NCBI GenBank assembly: GCA_031285625.1 | Contig: JAITVV010000056.1 | Coordinates: 57,125-121,124, forward strand | DNA from: Prevotella sp. | Lineage (GTDB): Bacteria > Bacteroidota > Bacteroidia > Bacteroidales > Dysgonomonadaceae | Reading direction: 5' to 3' | Length of the DNA stretch: 64,000 nucleotides | In this document: in pieces, positions 8,412 to 16,934 of the stretch | Numbering within the stretch: position 1 is the first letter of the stretch | Layout of the letters: each line of letters begins with the position of its first letter | Notes under the pieces: generated by a model | Databases searched by the model: none | What the model was told of the DNA's origin: nothing | What the model saw: only the letters and a program-made list of their open reading frames with translations | Position numbers and translations under genes: made by a program

Positions 8412-9404
8412 ATGGACACAGAAAACAAAAAATCGGGATCTAAACTTATACCCATTCTGGTTTTTGCAGCCGTTATTATAATCGTAGGCTTATATGGCTT
8501 CTTTTTCCTAAACCAGGAAGATAATATTATACAAGGTGAAGCAGATGTAACTGAGGTGCGTATATCCAGCAAGGTACCCGGACGTATCGCAAGATACATG
8601 ATAGACGAAGGTAGTTATGTAAAAAAAGGAGACACGTTGGCTATATTGAGTATACCTGATATCGATGCAAAACTGGCGCAGGCAAATGCCGCTGAACAAG
8701 GTGCCGCCGCCCAAAATCAGAAAGCGATAAAAGGTGCACGTGTAGAACAAATACAAGGCGCTTTTGAGATGTGGCAGAAAGCTAAAGTAGGGACAGAAAT
8801 TGCACAAAAGTCTTTTACCCGCGTGCAGAATCTCTTTAATAAAGGTGTAGTGACAGCACAAAAAAGAGACGAGGCAGAGGCGCAATATAATGCTGCCGTT
8901 GCTACCGAAAAAGCAGCCAAGTCTCAATATGATATGGCAGTAAATGGAGCTGAGCGAGAGGACAAAGATGCTGCCCTTGCCATGTTAGAAAGAGCAAAAG
9001 GTGCTGTAGCTGAAGTTTCATCCTATATTAACGAAAGTTATCTGATTTCACCCATTGATGGAAAGATCACGGAGAAATTTCCGAATGAAGGTGAGTTGGT
9101 AGGAACAGGCGCACCTATAATGAATGTTGCCAAGCTGGATGATAAATGGGGCTCATTCAATATCAGGGAAGACCGTCTGAAAAATTATAAAGATATAGGA
9201 AAAACATTCAAGGCCTATGTTCCTGCACTGGATCAGGAAGTGGATATGACCGTATATTACGTAAAAGACCTGGGATCGTATGCAGCCTGGAAAGCGACAA
9301 AAACAACCGGGCAATATGATAGAAAAACATTTGAAGTAAAGGCCCGGTTCAATGACAAGTCTATAGACGTCCTTCCCGGAATGTCTCTTATCATAAAAGA
9401 ATAA
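8412..9404 (+). CDS. HlyD-family periplasmic adaptor protein
   Basis: The 330-residue protein has an N-terminal membrane anchor (residues about 13-33), a lipoyl-like half (VPGRIARYMIDEGSYVKKGD) at about 53-72, a coiled-coil hairpin at about 95-200 and a beta-barrel half after YLISPIDGKIT. This is the membrane fusion protein layout that links an inner-membrane transporter to TolC. The next gene starts three bases after its stop, so translation with the two permeases is coupled. The substrate is unknown; YhiI/EmrA-like drug or polymer export is possible. Confidence 0.9.
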   Translation: MDTENKKSGSKLIPILVFAAVIIIVGLYGFFFLNQEDNIIQGEADVTEVRISSKVPGRIARYMIDEGSYVKKGDTLAILSIPDIDAKLAQANAAEQGAAAQNQKAIKGARVEQIQGAFEMWQKAKVGTEIAQKSFTRVQNLFNKGVVTAQKRDEAEAQYNAAVATEKAAKSQYDMAVNGAEREDKDAALAMLERAKGAVAEVSSYINESYLISPIDGKITEKFPNEGELVGTGAPIMNVAKLDDKWGSFNIREDRLKNYKDIGKTFKAYVPALDQEVDMTVYYVKDLGSYAAWKATKTTGQYDRKTFEVKARFNDKSIDVLPGMSLIIKE

Positions 9405-9407
9405 TAA

Positions 9408-10577
9408 ATGAACGCTGAAACAGGCATATTCGCAATATTCAAAAGAGAGTGGATCCGTATATCCTCTTCCAAAATTTGTATTTGGGGAATATTCGTTTCT
9501 CCTCTGCTATCCATGATAATATTGATGTGGATGATGAGCAGCGGATTGCCTTCACGTATTCCTATAGCCGTTGTAGACCTGGATAACACCACTACTTCAC
9601 GCACTCTTATACGCCAGCTGGATGCATTCGAGAAAACAGATATTAAATATAAGAGTTTGTCATTCAATGAAGCCAGACATCAGATGGAAAGGATGGAAGT
9701 CTACGCCGTTCTTACAATACCAAAGGATTTCACAAAAGATGCCATATCGGGAAACCGTCCAAAATTGGTTTATTATACCAACAATGCTTTCCTTATATCA
9801 GGATCTTTATTGTTCCAGGATCTGAAGACGATATCGACACTTGCGTCAGCCTCTGTCGGCTTACAAACAGCAGTAGCCAAGGGATATACCGAGACTCAGG
9901 TAATGCCAATCTTACAACCGATAACAATAGATTCTCACCCTATTGGTAATCCGTGGCTTAATTATTCTGTTTATTTAAATAATATCTTACTACCCGGCAT
10001 ATTACAGCTGATTATATTAATGTTCACTGTATCGGCATTTGGCTCGGAGATAAAGCTGGGGAATGGACAGAAACTATTGGCTATGGGTGATAATTCTATG
10101 CTAAAAGTTATAATTGGTAAGTTACTACCATATACAATTATATATATAGGTATAGCATTATTTTATATCGTTATCTTATATTATTACAATCGGTTCCCAT
10201 TGCATAGCGGATTTTGGCCAATGTTTTTCAATTATCTGTGCCTTATTCTTGCAGCACAAGGCGGAGGTATAATCCTGCTGGGAATATTCCGTAACTATCG
10301 ATTTGCATTAAGTATAGCGAGCCTTATAGGAATGGTTTCATTCTCCATTACAGGATTTTCTTTTTCCACATTAGCTATGGACGGTAGCCTGAACGCTTTA
10401 AGTAATTTTTTCCCTTTACGGCACTTTTTCCTTATATATATCGATCAGGCATTGAATGGTATTCCTGTAGGATATTCTATGTATCAATATGCAGCATTAT
10501 TAGCTTTCGCATTGTTATCAATCTTCTTTTGGGGTGTAATAAAGAGACTTCTCAGAGAAAACGTATATGAGTTATGA
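9408..10577 (+). CDS. ABC-2 type transporter permease
   Basis: The 389-residue protein has the ABC-2 layout: one N-terminal membrane segment (about residues 22-44), a long periplasmic domain to about residue 180 beginning IPIAVVDLDNTTTSRTL, then five or six membrane segments. It resembles the YhiI/YbhS/YbhR class of exporters, which normally need a cytoplasmic ATPase. The stop overlaps the start of the next permease by four bases (ATGA). No ATP-binding cassette gene is in this operon. Confidence 0.88.
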   Translation: MNAETGIFAIFKREWIRISSSKICIWGIFVSPLLSMIILMWMMSSGLPSRIPIAVVDLDNTTTSRTLIRQLDAFEKTDIKYKSLSFNEARHQMERMEVYAVLTIPKDFTKDAISGNRPKLVYYTNNAFLISGSLLFQDLKTISTLASASVGLQTAVAKGYTETQVMPILQPITIDSHPIGNPWLNYSVYLNNILLPGILQLIILMFTVSAFGSEIKLGNGQKLLAMGDNSMLKVIIGKLLPYTIIYIGIALFYIVILYYYNRFPLHSGFWPMFFNYLCLILAAQGGGIILLGIFRNYRFALSIASLIGMVSFSITGFSFSTLAMDGSLNALSNFFPLRHFFLIYIDQALNGIPVGYSMYQYAALLAFALLSIFFWGVIKRLLRENVYEL

Positions 10578-11776
10578 AGAAATTATTACTCGATATATAT
10601 TATGTTTGGATAAACGAACTTAAAGTAGTCTTTAGGGATGAAGCTGTAATCCTGCTGTTCTTTATCGTACCGCTCGCATATCCCGTGCTATATAGTTTTA
10701 TTTATAATAATGAAACTGTGCATGAAGTAAAGGTTGTCATGGTAGATGAATCCAATTCTGCCCTTTCACGCGAATTCAAGAGGAAAGTGGACGCTACTGC
10801 TGATGTAAAGATAGTGGGATACGCAACAGACATGGAAGAAGCCCGCGAAGCTCTCAGAAGAAAGGAAGCCTATGGTATCATGTATATTCCCAGGGATTTC
10901 AGCAAGAAAATAAACACTCAACAGCAAACTCAGGTGAGCGTATATGCCGATATGAACAGCCTATTATTTTACAAGGCAATGCTACTGAGTGCTACAGAGG
11001 TATCGTTAGACATGGGTGCCGACATACGCGTTCTTGAAACCGGCGGGGGCAGTCAGGAACAAGATGCAACCACAAGACAGACCGTAGAAAATGAATGGGT
11101 AACGATGTATAATCCGCAAAACGGATTTGCCAGTTTCCTCGTTCCGGCAATTCTCATATTAATTATACAACAAACATTGTTTCTTGGCATTGCAACTATT
11201 GTAGGTACACATAATGACAAGAAGCGTTTCAATATAGCATCACATACAGCAGAAGGAAAAAATGTAGGTGCACTCAAACTTACAATAGGAAAAGCCTTTT
11301 GTTATGCATCATTGTATATGCTTATTTCTGTATGGGTACTGCGTGTTATCCCATATCTTTTTAAATTTCCTCAGATAGGAGACCCCGTAACTATAGCGGC
11401 ATTTCTTATGCCATTTATACTGGCGGCAACATTCTTTTGTATGACTCTCTCCTATTTCTGCTCACAGCGTGAGTTCGGGATGATGCTCTTTGTATTTACC
11501 AGCGTTATATTTATTTTCATATCTGGAATTTCATGGCCATGGACAGCTATACCATCTCCAATAAAGGCGATAGCATATATTATCCCTTCAACACCGGGAA
11601 TACATGGTTTCATTAAAATAAATACAATGGGCGCTACTCTTCCTGATGTCTGGTTCGAATATATTGCCCTCTGGATACAGGCAGGTATCTATTGCATAAC
11701 TGCAACAATAATGTACAGGTGGTGGATCCGGAATTATGATCCTCAATACAAAGGAATGCTAAAAACAAAGAGTTGA
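10574..11776 (+). CDS. ABC-2 type transporter permease
   Basis: The 400-residue protein is a second ABC-2 permease with the same plan as its neighbour: first membrane segment near residues 24-44 (AVILLFFIVPLAYPVLYSF), a periplasmic domain starting VKVVMVDESNSALSREF, and a C-terminal block of five or six membrane segments from about residue 190. With the upstream permease it probably forms a heterodimeric inner-membrane core that works with the HlyD and TolC proteins. It starts within the stop of the previous gene. The motor subunit must be encoded elsewhere, or these proteins work without one. Confidence 0.88.
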   Translation: MKKLLLDIYYVWINELKVVFRDEAVILLFFIVPLAYPVLYSFIYNNETVHEVKVVMVDESNSALSREFKRKVDATADVKIVGYATDMEEAREALRRKEAYGIMYIPRDFSKKINTQQQTQVSVYADMNSLLFYKAMLLSATEVSLDMGADIRVLETGGGSQEQDATTRQTVENEWVTMYNPQNGFASFLVPAILILIIQQTLFLGIATIVGTHNDKKRFNIASHTAEGKNVGALKLTIGKAFCYASLYMLISVWVLRVIPYLFKFPQIGDPVTIAAFLMPFILAATFFCMTLSYFCSQREFGMMLFVFTSVIFIFISGISWPWTAIPSPIKAIAYIIPSTPGIHGFIKINTMGATLPDVWFEYIALWIQAGIYCITATIMYRWWIRNYDPQYKGMLKTKS

Positions 11777-11793
11777 ACCTAAATTCAACTCTT
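11768..11793. terminator. Hairpin at the end of the exporter operon
   Basis: AAGAGTTGAA (11768-11777) pairs perfectly with TTCAACTCTT (11784-11793) and overlaps the stop codon. The T-tract is short. It lies between convergent genes and may serve both strands. Confidence 0.5.
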
Positions 11794-11803
11794 CAATTAC
11801 ATA

Positions 11804-12058
11804 TTATTCAAAATTTTTAAAATCAAAATCTTCTCGCTTTGCAAAACCTCCTTCTATCAGCAGTTCGGCTGCACGCTTATAATCCTGAGACATCACCTGC
11901 AATCTGGCGGCCCCTTGTCCAGCCATGCCAACGCTTAGGTATTCACCATTTATGGCACACTCTATACCATTATCTATCAAAAATGATTTCGCTACGGCTA
12001 AATTAGCCTCAAAATCAGCACTTTTTAGGGTTACTAGTTCGTCCATAACATCATTCAT
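11804..12058 (-). CDS. DUF2007 domain protein
   Basis: This small 84-residue soluble protein fits DUF2007 (putative signal-transducing, ferredoxin-like fold). Its features are a start with VTLKSADFEANLAVAKSFL, a central GIECAINGEYLSVG, and RLQVMSQDYKRAAELL near the end. Such proteins are short, cytoplasmic and of unknown biochemical role. An in-frame ATG four codons downstream (12046) is an equally possible start. It stands alone, convergent to the exporter operon. Confidence 0.75.
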   Translation of the reverse strand: MNDVMDELVTLKSADFEANLAVAKSFLIDNGIECAINGEYLSVGMAGQGAARLQVMSQDYKRAAELLIEGGFAKREDFDFKNFE

Positions 12059-12139
12059 TTAATTATTCATTTTTAAATATACATATAATCAGTGAATTAC
12101 ACAATAATTAAGATAAACATAAAATTATTTACAAAATAA

Positions 12140-12171
12140 TTTGGTTTATAAAATAAACTACTTTATATTTG
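12140..12171 (+). promoter_or_regulatory. Promoter of the DUF3836 gene
   Basis: TTTG at 12140-12143, a 20-base spacer and TATATTTG at 12164-12171 match the Bacteroidota consensus well. Confidence 0.75.
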
Positions 12172-12223
12172 CATTGTGATCATGATTAGATAAATAGATT
12201 TATAACATTAAAACAATACAATT

Positions 12224-12676
12224 ATGAAAAAGCTTATATCAACATTCTTCTTATTAGCTATTATATTAACAAATATAAATGCTCAAAAGATCTATAATAA
12301 TATAGAAAAGGATGAATACGGATGTGTGAAAGAATTTACAACTATCGATAGTGAAACTTCTCAGGCTATAAAGAAAGCTACTTATATATATAATTCTGAA
12401 GGAGTTTTACAGGAGAAGACTTTTTATAAATGGAATGAAGAACAAGGTTGGACCGGAACTCAAAAATATGAGTATGAATACAATAACGAAAAACTGGAAA
12501 ACCTGATCTATACAGAATGGGATAAGAATATAGCCACATGGTCTGCCAAGGCACAACACCTGATACATATATACGATGTTGAAGGAGAACTGTTAGCTGT
12601 AAAGCATATCCAGGTAAACAATGATCACCAGTTAATAGCAAAAAACGAACTTCAATTACTCACTTTTAATAAATAA
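12224..12676 (+). CDS. DUF3836 family secreted protein
   Basis: The 150-residue product has a signal peptide ending NINAQ at about residue 21. The mature part is a short series of beta-rich Tyr/Trp repeats (ATYIYNSEGVLQEKTFYKW, KYEYEYNNEKL, LIHIYDVEGEL). This is the pattern of DUF3836, small exported proteins common in Bacteroidales and of unknown role. A close paralogue lies about 31 kb away at 43053-43463, with the same order of motifs. It has its own strong promoter, and no lipobox is present, so it may be periplasmic or secreted. Confidence 0.75.
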   Translation: MKKLISTFFLLAIILTNINAQKIYNNIEKDEYGCVKEFTTIDSETSQAIKKATYIYNSEGVLQEKTFYKWNEEQGWTGTQKYEYEYNNEKLENLIYTEWDKNIATWSAKAQHLIHIYDVEGELLAVKHIQVNNDHQLIAKNELQLLTFNK

Positions 12677-12679
12677 CAC

Positions 12680-12724
12680 TACTTTTGTCCGGTCTCTTAT
12701 TTTCATATTACAGTAGAGACCGGA
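12680..12724 (+). promoter_or_regulatory. Promoter and leader hairpin before the membrane protein/regulator pair
   Basis: The -7 candidate TACTTTTG lies at 12680-12687. It is followed at once by a 10-bp perfect stem, TCCGGTCTCT (12688-12697) with AGAGACCGGA (12715-12724), 28 bases before the ATG. No T-tract follows, so a leader structure or an operator for the downstream regulator is as likely as a terminator of the DUF3836 gene. Confidence 0.45.
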
Positions 12725-12752
12725 TTAACCCAATACTAAATACAATACAGTT

Positions 12753-13376
12753 ATGGAAAAGAATTTCACTGAGCAGGATAGTTTGAGATTAATCAATGAG
12801 ATGATCAATCAAGCCAAGAATAATGTCCAAAAGGGATCGGCTAATTCAATGATACTATGGGGATATGTAACAGCAATAGTTGCTATCACTAACTTTATAC
12901 TTTTACATACTTTGGAAATACCTTACTATTCATTCCACATATGGTGGATAATGATACTTGTAGGTGTTATTAGTACAGTAATGACCAGACGAAGTGATAA
13001 AGAAGCAACTGTTAGAACTCATATAGACAAAATAGTAAGTAGTGCGTGGAACGGGTTTAGCATATCGGTCGTTATTTTTCTTATCATTATTTTTACCACA
13101 GTATATCTTACCCGATCATGGGCATTAACATGGGTTATTACACCGGTAATACTTACTATCATGGGACTGGCGCAATACGTAACTGCTACGGCCTGCCGTT
13201 ATAAGCTATTCTATTATGCTGCCGGCATTTTCTGGGGAGGAGCACTTGTTTGTCTTATCTCTTTTTACATATTCCCACGGGCAGACATACAATTTATTTT
13301 ACTAGCAATATGCATGGTTCTTGGATTAGCTATACCTGGCCACATGTTAAATAAAAAAGCAACGCAAAATGTTTAA
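12753..13376 (+). CDS. Membrane protein of unknown function, paired with a winged-helix regulator
   Basis: The 207-residue protein has a soluble N-terminal helix of about 28 residues and then about six hydrophobic segments. I recognise no catalytic or transport motif. Its stop overlaps the start of the downstream winged-helix regulator by eight bases, so the two are translationally coupled. This gene arrangement (small polytopic protein plus a short ArsR/MarR-like regulator) is common in Bacteroidota and suggests that the regulator controls the pair, but that is inference. Confidence 0.65.
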   Translation: MEKNFTEQDSLRLINEMINQAKNNVQKGSANSMILWGYVTAIVAITNFILLHTLEIPYYSFHIWWIMILVGVISTVMTRRSDKEATVRTHIDKIVSSAWNGFSISVVIFLIIIFTTVYLTRSWALTWVITPVILTIMGLAQYVTATACRYKLFYYAAGIFWGGALVCLISFYIFPRADIQFILLAICMVLGLAIPGHMLNKKATQNV

Positions 13377-13653
13377 GGAACTAGACCCACTCTTACATTC
13401 GCAACTCCGGTTGGCAGTAGTGTCGCTACTGCTATCTGTTGATGAAGCAGATTTTGTCTTCATCAAAGAAAAGACAGGGGCTACAGCGGGTAATCTGAGT
13501 GTACAAATAGATAAATTGAATGAAGCCGGATATATAGAAGTCCGTAAATTCATCGATGGGAAAAAGCCACGAACAGTCTGTAAGATCACTCAAATTGGAA
13601 TTGAGGCTTTTGATAAATATGTAAAAGCCCTACAGGATTATATAAAGAAATGA
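13369..13653 (+). CDS. Winged-helix transcriptional regulator
   Basis: The 94-residue protein is essentially a single winged-helix DNA-binding domain. It starts HSQLRLAVVSLLLSVDEADFVF, continues with a recognition helix region (GATAGNLSVQIDKLNEAGYI) at about residues 40-60, and has a wing with FIDGKKPRTVCKIT. This is the HTH_34/ArsR-like type often annotated simply as transcriptional regulator. There is no effector domain, so ligand sensing would have to come from the coupled membrane protein or from dimer contacts. It overlaps the upstream gene by eight bases. Confidence 0.85.
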   Translation: MFKELDPLLHSQLRLAVVSLLLSVDEADFVFIKEKTGATAGNLSVQIDKLNEAGYIEVRKFIDGKKPRTVCKITQIGIEAFDKYVKALQDYIKK

Positions 13654-13746
13654 TAATTCCCAAAACCTTTATAAACATTATTGATAACCCCAATGTTATA
13701 ATAAACAAACATCTTAATTAAACATTAACAATAAATATATAACATT

Positions 13747-13992
13747 ATGGGATTTATTTGGTCAATAATAATTGGTATAGCTGCAGGGTTTATAGCAGGA
13801 AAAATAATGAAAGGGAGCGGCTTTGGCCTCATCCTTAACCTGATAGTCGGTATTGTCGGAGGATTGCTGGGAGGCTGGATCTTCACCCTTCTGGGATTAG
13901 ATGTAAACGGCATACTCGGAAATCTGGTAATGTCAACAATAGGTGCTGTTGTCTTATTATGGATAATATCATTATTCAAAAAGAAAGAATAG
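13747..13992 (+). CDS. GlsB/YeaQ/YmgE family stress response membrane protein
   Basis: The 81-residue protein consists of three hydrophobic, glycine-rich segments (IIGIAAGFIAGKIMKGSGFG, LIVGIVGGLLGGWIFTLLG, STIGAVVLLWIISLF) and a lysine-rich end. This is the compact transglycosylase-associated/GlsB fold, an inner-membrane stress protein of unclear mechanism. Length and glycine pattern fit the family exactly. It is monocistronic, ending in a bidirectional terminator. Confidence 0.88.
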   Translation: MGFIWSIIIGIAAGFIAGKIMKGSGFGLILNLIVGIVGGLLGGWIFTLLGLDVNGILGNLVMSTIGAVVLLWIISLFKKKE

Positions 13993-14006
13993 GACAGACT
14001 ATTAAT

Positions 14007-14046
14007 AAAAAGGAAAGCAGTTGTAATTACAACTGCTTTCCTTTTT
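14007..14046. terminator. Bidirectional terminator, perfect 40-bp palindrome
   Basis: The 20 bases at 14007-14026 are the exact reverse complement of 14027-14046, with A- and T-tracts at the ends. It terminates both glsB and the convergent rlmD. Confidence 0.88.
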
Positions 14047-14065
14047 ATAGTAACTCTAGAAAACA

Positions 14066-15475
14066 TTATCTTTTCACCAATAGTACCACATTCTCAACAT
14101 GATGCGTATGTGGAAACATATCTACCGGCTGCACCTTTTTAACTTTGTATTTCTCATCGAGTAATGCAAGATCACGTGCCTGAGTAGCCGGATTACAGCT
14201 TACATATACTATACGATCAGGTTCCGCAAAAAGAATAGTCCTGATCACATCATCGTGCATCCCTGCACGCGGCGGGTCGGTTATGATTACATCAGGTCGC
14301 CCATGTTCATTGATAAAATCCTGTGTAAGTATATCTTTCATGTCTCCGGCATAAAACAGTGTATTATCAACATTATTATTTTGTGAATTGAATTTTGCAT
14401 CTTCAATAGCATCCTCCACATATTCTATCCCTACCACCTTCTTTGCCTTACGAGCTATAAAGTTAGCAATTGTACCTGTACCTGTATAAAGATCATATAC
14501 TAGTTCATTTCCGGTTAGTCCGGCAAAATCTCGCGCTATTTTATATAAATTATAAGCCTGTTCACTATTAGTCTGATAGAAAGACTTAGGTCCAATTTTA
14601 AACTTCAGCCCTTCCATTTCTTCATATATAAAGTCATTACCTTTCCATATCAGAACTTCTTGATCGGTAATTGTATCATTAGCTTTTTGATTTATAATAT
14701 AAAGGAGGGAAGTTATATCCGGGAATTTATCAGCAATAGCACTTAGTAAATCTTCATGCTGCTCTTTTTCATTATCGTAGAATACAACAATAACCATCAG
14801 TTCGCCTGTAGTGGATGTACGCACAATCATGTTACGCATCAGCCCTCCCCTGTTTCTCAAGTCAAAGAAGGTATAACCCTTATCATAACAATACTGGCGC
14901 ACAAAATTCCTTATCCGGTTAGAAATATCATCCTGCAACCAACATTTATTTATGTCAAGTACTTTATCAAACATACCCGGAATATGGAAGCCTAAAGCAT
15001 TCATATTATCAAAGCTTTCTCCTGAGTGAATCTGCTCTAATGTTAGCCATCTCTTATTTGAAAAGGTAAACTCCAGCTTATTACGATAAAATTGAGTTTT
15101 TTCCGAACCTAATATCGGTTGAATTTCAGGCAGCTCAATTTTGCCAATCCTTACCAGATTATCTTCAACCTGTTTTTGCTTAAACTTTAGCTGTTCTGCA
15201 TATGGTAATATTTGCCATTTGCATCCGCCACAGATACCAAAATGTTCACAAAATGCCTCAACCCTATTGGGTGAATAAGAAACAAACCTGACGGGTTTTC
15301 CTTCAGCATATTTATTCTTTTTACGTGTAATCTGCAAATCAATCACATCCCCCGGAACAACATATGGTATGAAAACAACCATGTCATTTACTTTAGCGAT
15401 TGCCTTACCTTCAGCAGCAATATCTACGATTTCAACATTCTCTATAAGAGGAAGTTCTTTTTTCTTTCGGCTCAT
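14066..15475 (-). CDS. rlmD: 23S rRNA (uracil-5-)-methyltransferase RlmD-type
   Basis: The 469-residue protein has an N-terminal TRAM domain (about residues 8-67), a [4Fe-4S] cysteine group (CEHFGICGGC at about 76-85, plus a later Cys), the SAM-binding motif VYDLYTGTGTIANFIA and the catalytic motif YVSCNPATQARDLALL near the C-terminus. These define the RumA/RlmD class that makes 5-methyluridine in 23S rRNA; the closely related TrmA or RlmCD types cannot be fully excluded. It is monocistronic. A TATCTTTA sequence on the minus strand near 15504-15511 may be the -7 element. Confidence 0.88.
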   Translation of the reverse strand: MSRKKKELPLIENVEIVDIAAEGKAIAKVNDMVVFIPYVVPGDVIDLQITRKKNKYAEGKPVRFVSYSPNRVEAFCEHFGICGGCKWQILPYAEQLKFKQKQVEDNLVRIGKIELPEIQPILGSEKTQFYRNKLEFTFSNKRWLTLEQIHSGESFDNMNALGFHIPGMFDKVLDINKCWLQDDISNRIRNFVRQYCYDKGYTFFDLRNRGGLMRNMIVRTSTTGELMVIVVFYDNEKEQHEDLLSAIADKFPDITSLLYIINQKANDTITDQEVLIWKGNDFIYEEMEGLKFKIGPKSFYQTNSEQAYNLYKIARDFAGLTGNELVYDLYTGTGTIANFIARKAKKVVGIEYVEDAIEDAKFNSQNNNVDNTLFYAGDMKDILTQDFINEHGRPDVIITDPPRAGMHDDVIRTILFAEPDRIVYVSCNPATQARDLALLDEKYKVKKVQPVDMFPHTHHVENVVLLVKR

Positions 15476-15695
15476 TGATGTTTTTTTAGTTCTGAAACGA
15501 GTGTAAAGATAATGCTTTTTTAGTGTTTTCAGTTTTAAAAGAGACTAATGCATAGTTAATCCAATTGTTTTTGATTGCTTCACGTTTGAGGTAGGCAAAC
15601 AACTTTCGTTATCTAAAATATTGTCCAATCTATTTTTTTAGTTAAAAATGCCATTTTATTAGATTTACATCGACTAACATATAAAAAGCAGATAA
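15476..15695. other. Intergenic region between rlmD and sigma factor
   Basis: This 220-base divergent spacer has no open frame of note. On the plus strand TTAGATTTAC near 15659-15668 resembles a poor -7 element ahead of the sigma gene. No inverted repeat of note was seen. Confidence 0.4.
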
Positions 15696-16184
15696 ATGGG
15701 TAAAACTGAATTAGAAAAAACATTTATTGAGATGATCGGCAGAAACGAGCGGGTTATCTATAAAGTTTGCTCTTTTTATGTTTCGGATGAATTTCCTCTT
15801 GCAGACTTGTACCAAGAGGTCGTGAGCAATCTCTGGACAGCATTTCCACGGTTCAAATATGAAAGTTCTGTATCTACGTGGATGTATCGGATAGCACTGA
15901 ATACCTGTATATCAGGAATGCGAAAAGATATGAGGCGTCCCAAAGGGTCATCGGTATCAATATTACAGGATGCAATTGCTGAACCTGAAACATTGAGCGA
16001 TCAGATAAAAGAAATGTATCATTATATCTATCAGTTGAAAACTTTGGAACGTGCCGTTGTACTGCTTTATCTGGAAGAAAAATCATATCAGGAAATAGCT
16101 GATATCACGGGATTGACTGTAAGTAATGTGGCCACAAAGCTAAAGCGATCTAAAGAAAAACTAAAACAAATGTCGAATCTTTAA
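15696..16184 (+). CDS. RNA polymerase sigma factor, sigma-70/ECF family
   Basis: The 162-residue protein has sigma region 2 (DLYQEVVSNLWTAFPRFKYE, then VSTWMYRIALNTCIS, about residues 32-75). Region 4 is a helix-turn-helix (ERAVVLLYLEEKSYQEIADITGLT, with NVATKLKRSKEKL) at about 117-158. Regions 1 and 3 are missing, as in ECF factors. The next gene starts ten bases on and encodes a small membrane protein that could be its anti-sigma partner. Target promoters are unknown. Confidence 0.9.
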   Translation: MGKTELEKTFIEMIGRNERVIYKVCSFYVSDEFPLADLYQEVVSNLWTAFPRFKYESSVSTWMYRIALNTCISGMRKDMRRPKGSSVSILQDAIAEPETLSDQIKEMYHYIYQLKTLERAVVLLYLEEKSYQEIADITGLTVSNVATKLKRSKEKLKQMSNL

Positions 16185-16194
16185 GTTTAGAAAA

Positions 16195-16788
16195 ATGGAA
16201 CTGGATGAATTAAAAAATACATGGCAATCATTAGATGACCGCTTGCAAAAGCAAGAAGTTCTAAAAAGAAATATTATGAAAGAGATGTTGTACACTAAAT
16301 CGGATAAAGCCTTGAGCCGTTTATTCAATTATGAGATATTTGGTATTATAGTCTTATTGTTAGTGATCCCTGCTATTATTTATGCACTCAACTTCCACCC
16401 GGACCTACCAGGATATAAGACATTCATGTATATTATGTTAGTTGTTGACATTGTATTTTTCTTTTGGCAGGTATATAAAGTATATGGACTGATGCAAGTC
16501 GATTTCTCAAGAACGGTCAGTACTAATATACAGCATACTAATAAATATAATATACATATCAAAAAAGAAAAGCTGGTTATGTTATTCTTTGTACCTCTGG
16601 TCTTGCTTTCCTGTGCATTCTTATATGCCCGATTAAATGTAAATATAGTTTTGTGGACTTTTCTAACATGTACAGCTATTGGGCTGGTATTGTTAACTAT
16701 ATGGTCGTATAAGAAACTTTACGATAAAAATATTAAATCGATTCTTCAGAGCCTCGATAATCTGAAAGAACTGGAAGAGGAAGAATAA
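16195..16788 (+). CDS. Membrane protein downstream of the sigma factor, possible anti-sigma partner
   Basis: The 197-residue protein begins with a soluble acidic segment (MELDELKNTWQSLDDRL) of about 45 residues and continues with four hydrophobic segments and an acidic tail. I see no zinc-binding HxxxCxxC motif and no FecR-like domain, so it is not a standard anti-sigma factor. Its position ten bases after the ECF gene and the conserved LDELKxxWQ start suggest a partner role. This is inference from position only. Confidence 0.7.
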   Translation: MELDELKNTWQSLDDRLQKQEVLKRNIMKEMLYTKSDKALSRLFNYEIFGIIVLLLVIPAIIYALNFHPDLPGYKTFMYIMLVVDIVFFFWQVYKVYGLMQVDFSRTVSTNIQHTNKYNIHIKKEKLVMLFFVPLVLLSCAFLYARLNVNIVLWTFLTCTAIGLVLLTIWSYKKLYDKNIKSILQSLDNLKELEEEE

Positions 16789-16804
16789 ATGCCGATTTAT
16801 AGAT

Positions 16805-16843
16805 AAAAAGCCCAGTGAACAAAAAATTCGTTGGGCTTTTTTC
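16805..16843 (+). terminator. Rho-independent terminator
   Basis: AAAAAGCCCA (16805-16814) pairs with TGGGCTTTTT (16832-16841), followed by T residues. It ends the sigma factor operon. Confidence 0.85.
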
Positions 16844-16934
16844 TTAAATAATATCATATTTTTCATAAAAAAGCACTAATCTTCAATAATACATGTATTT
16901 TTACGAAATCATTTTTACACTTAACTACTGCTTT

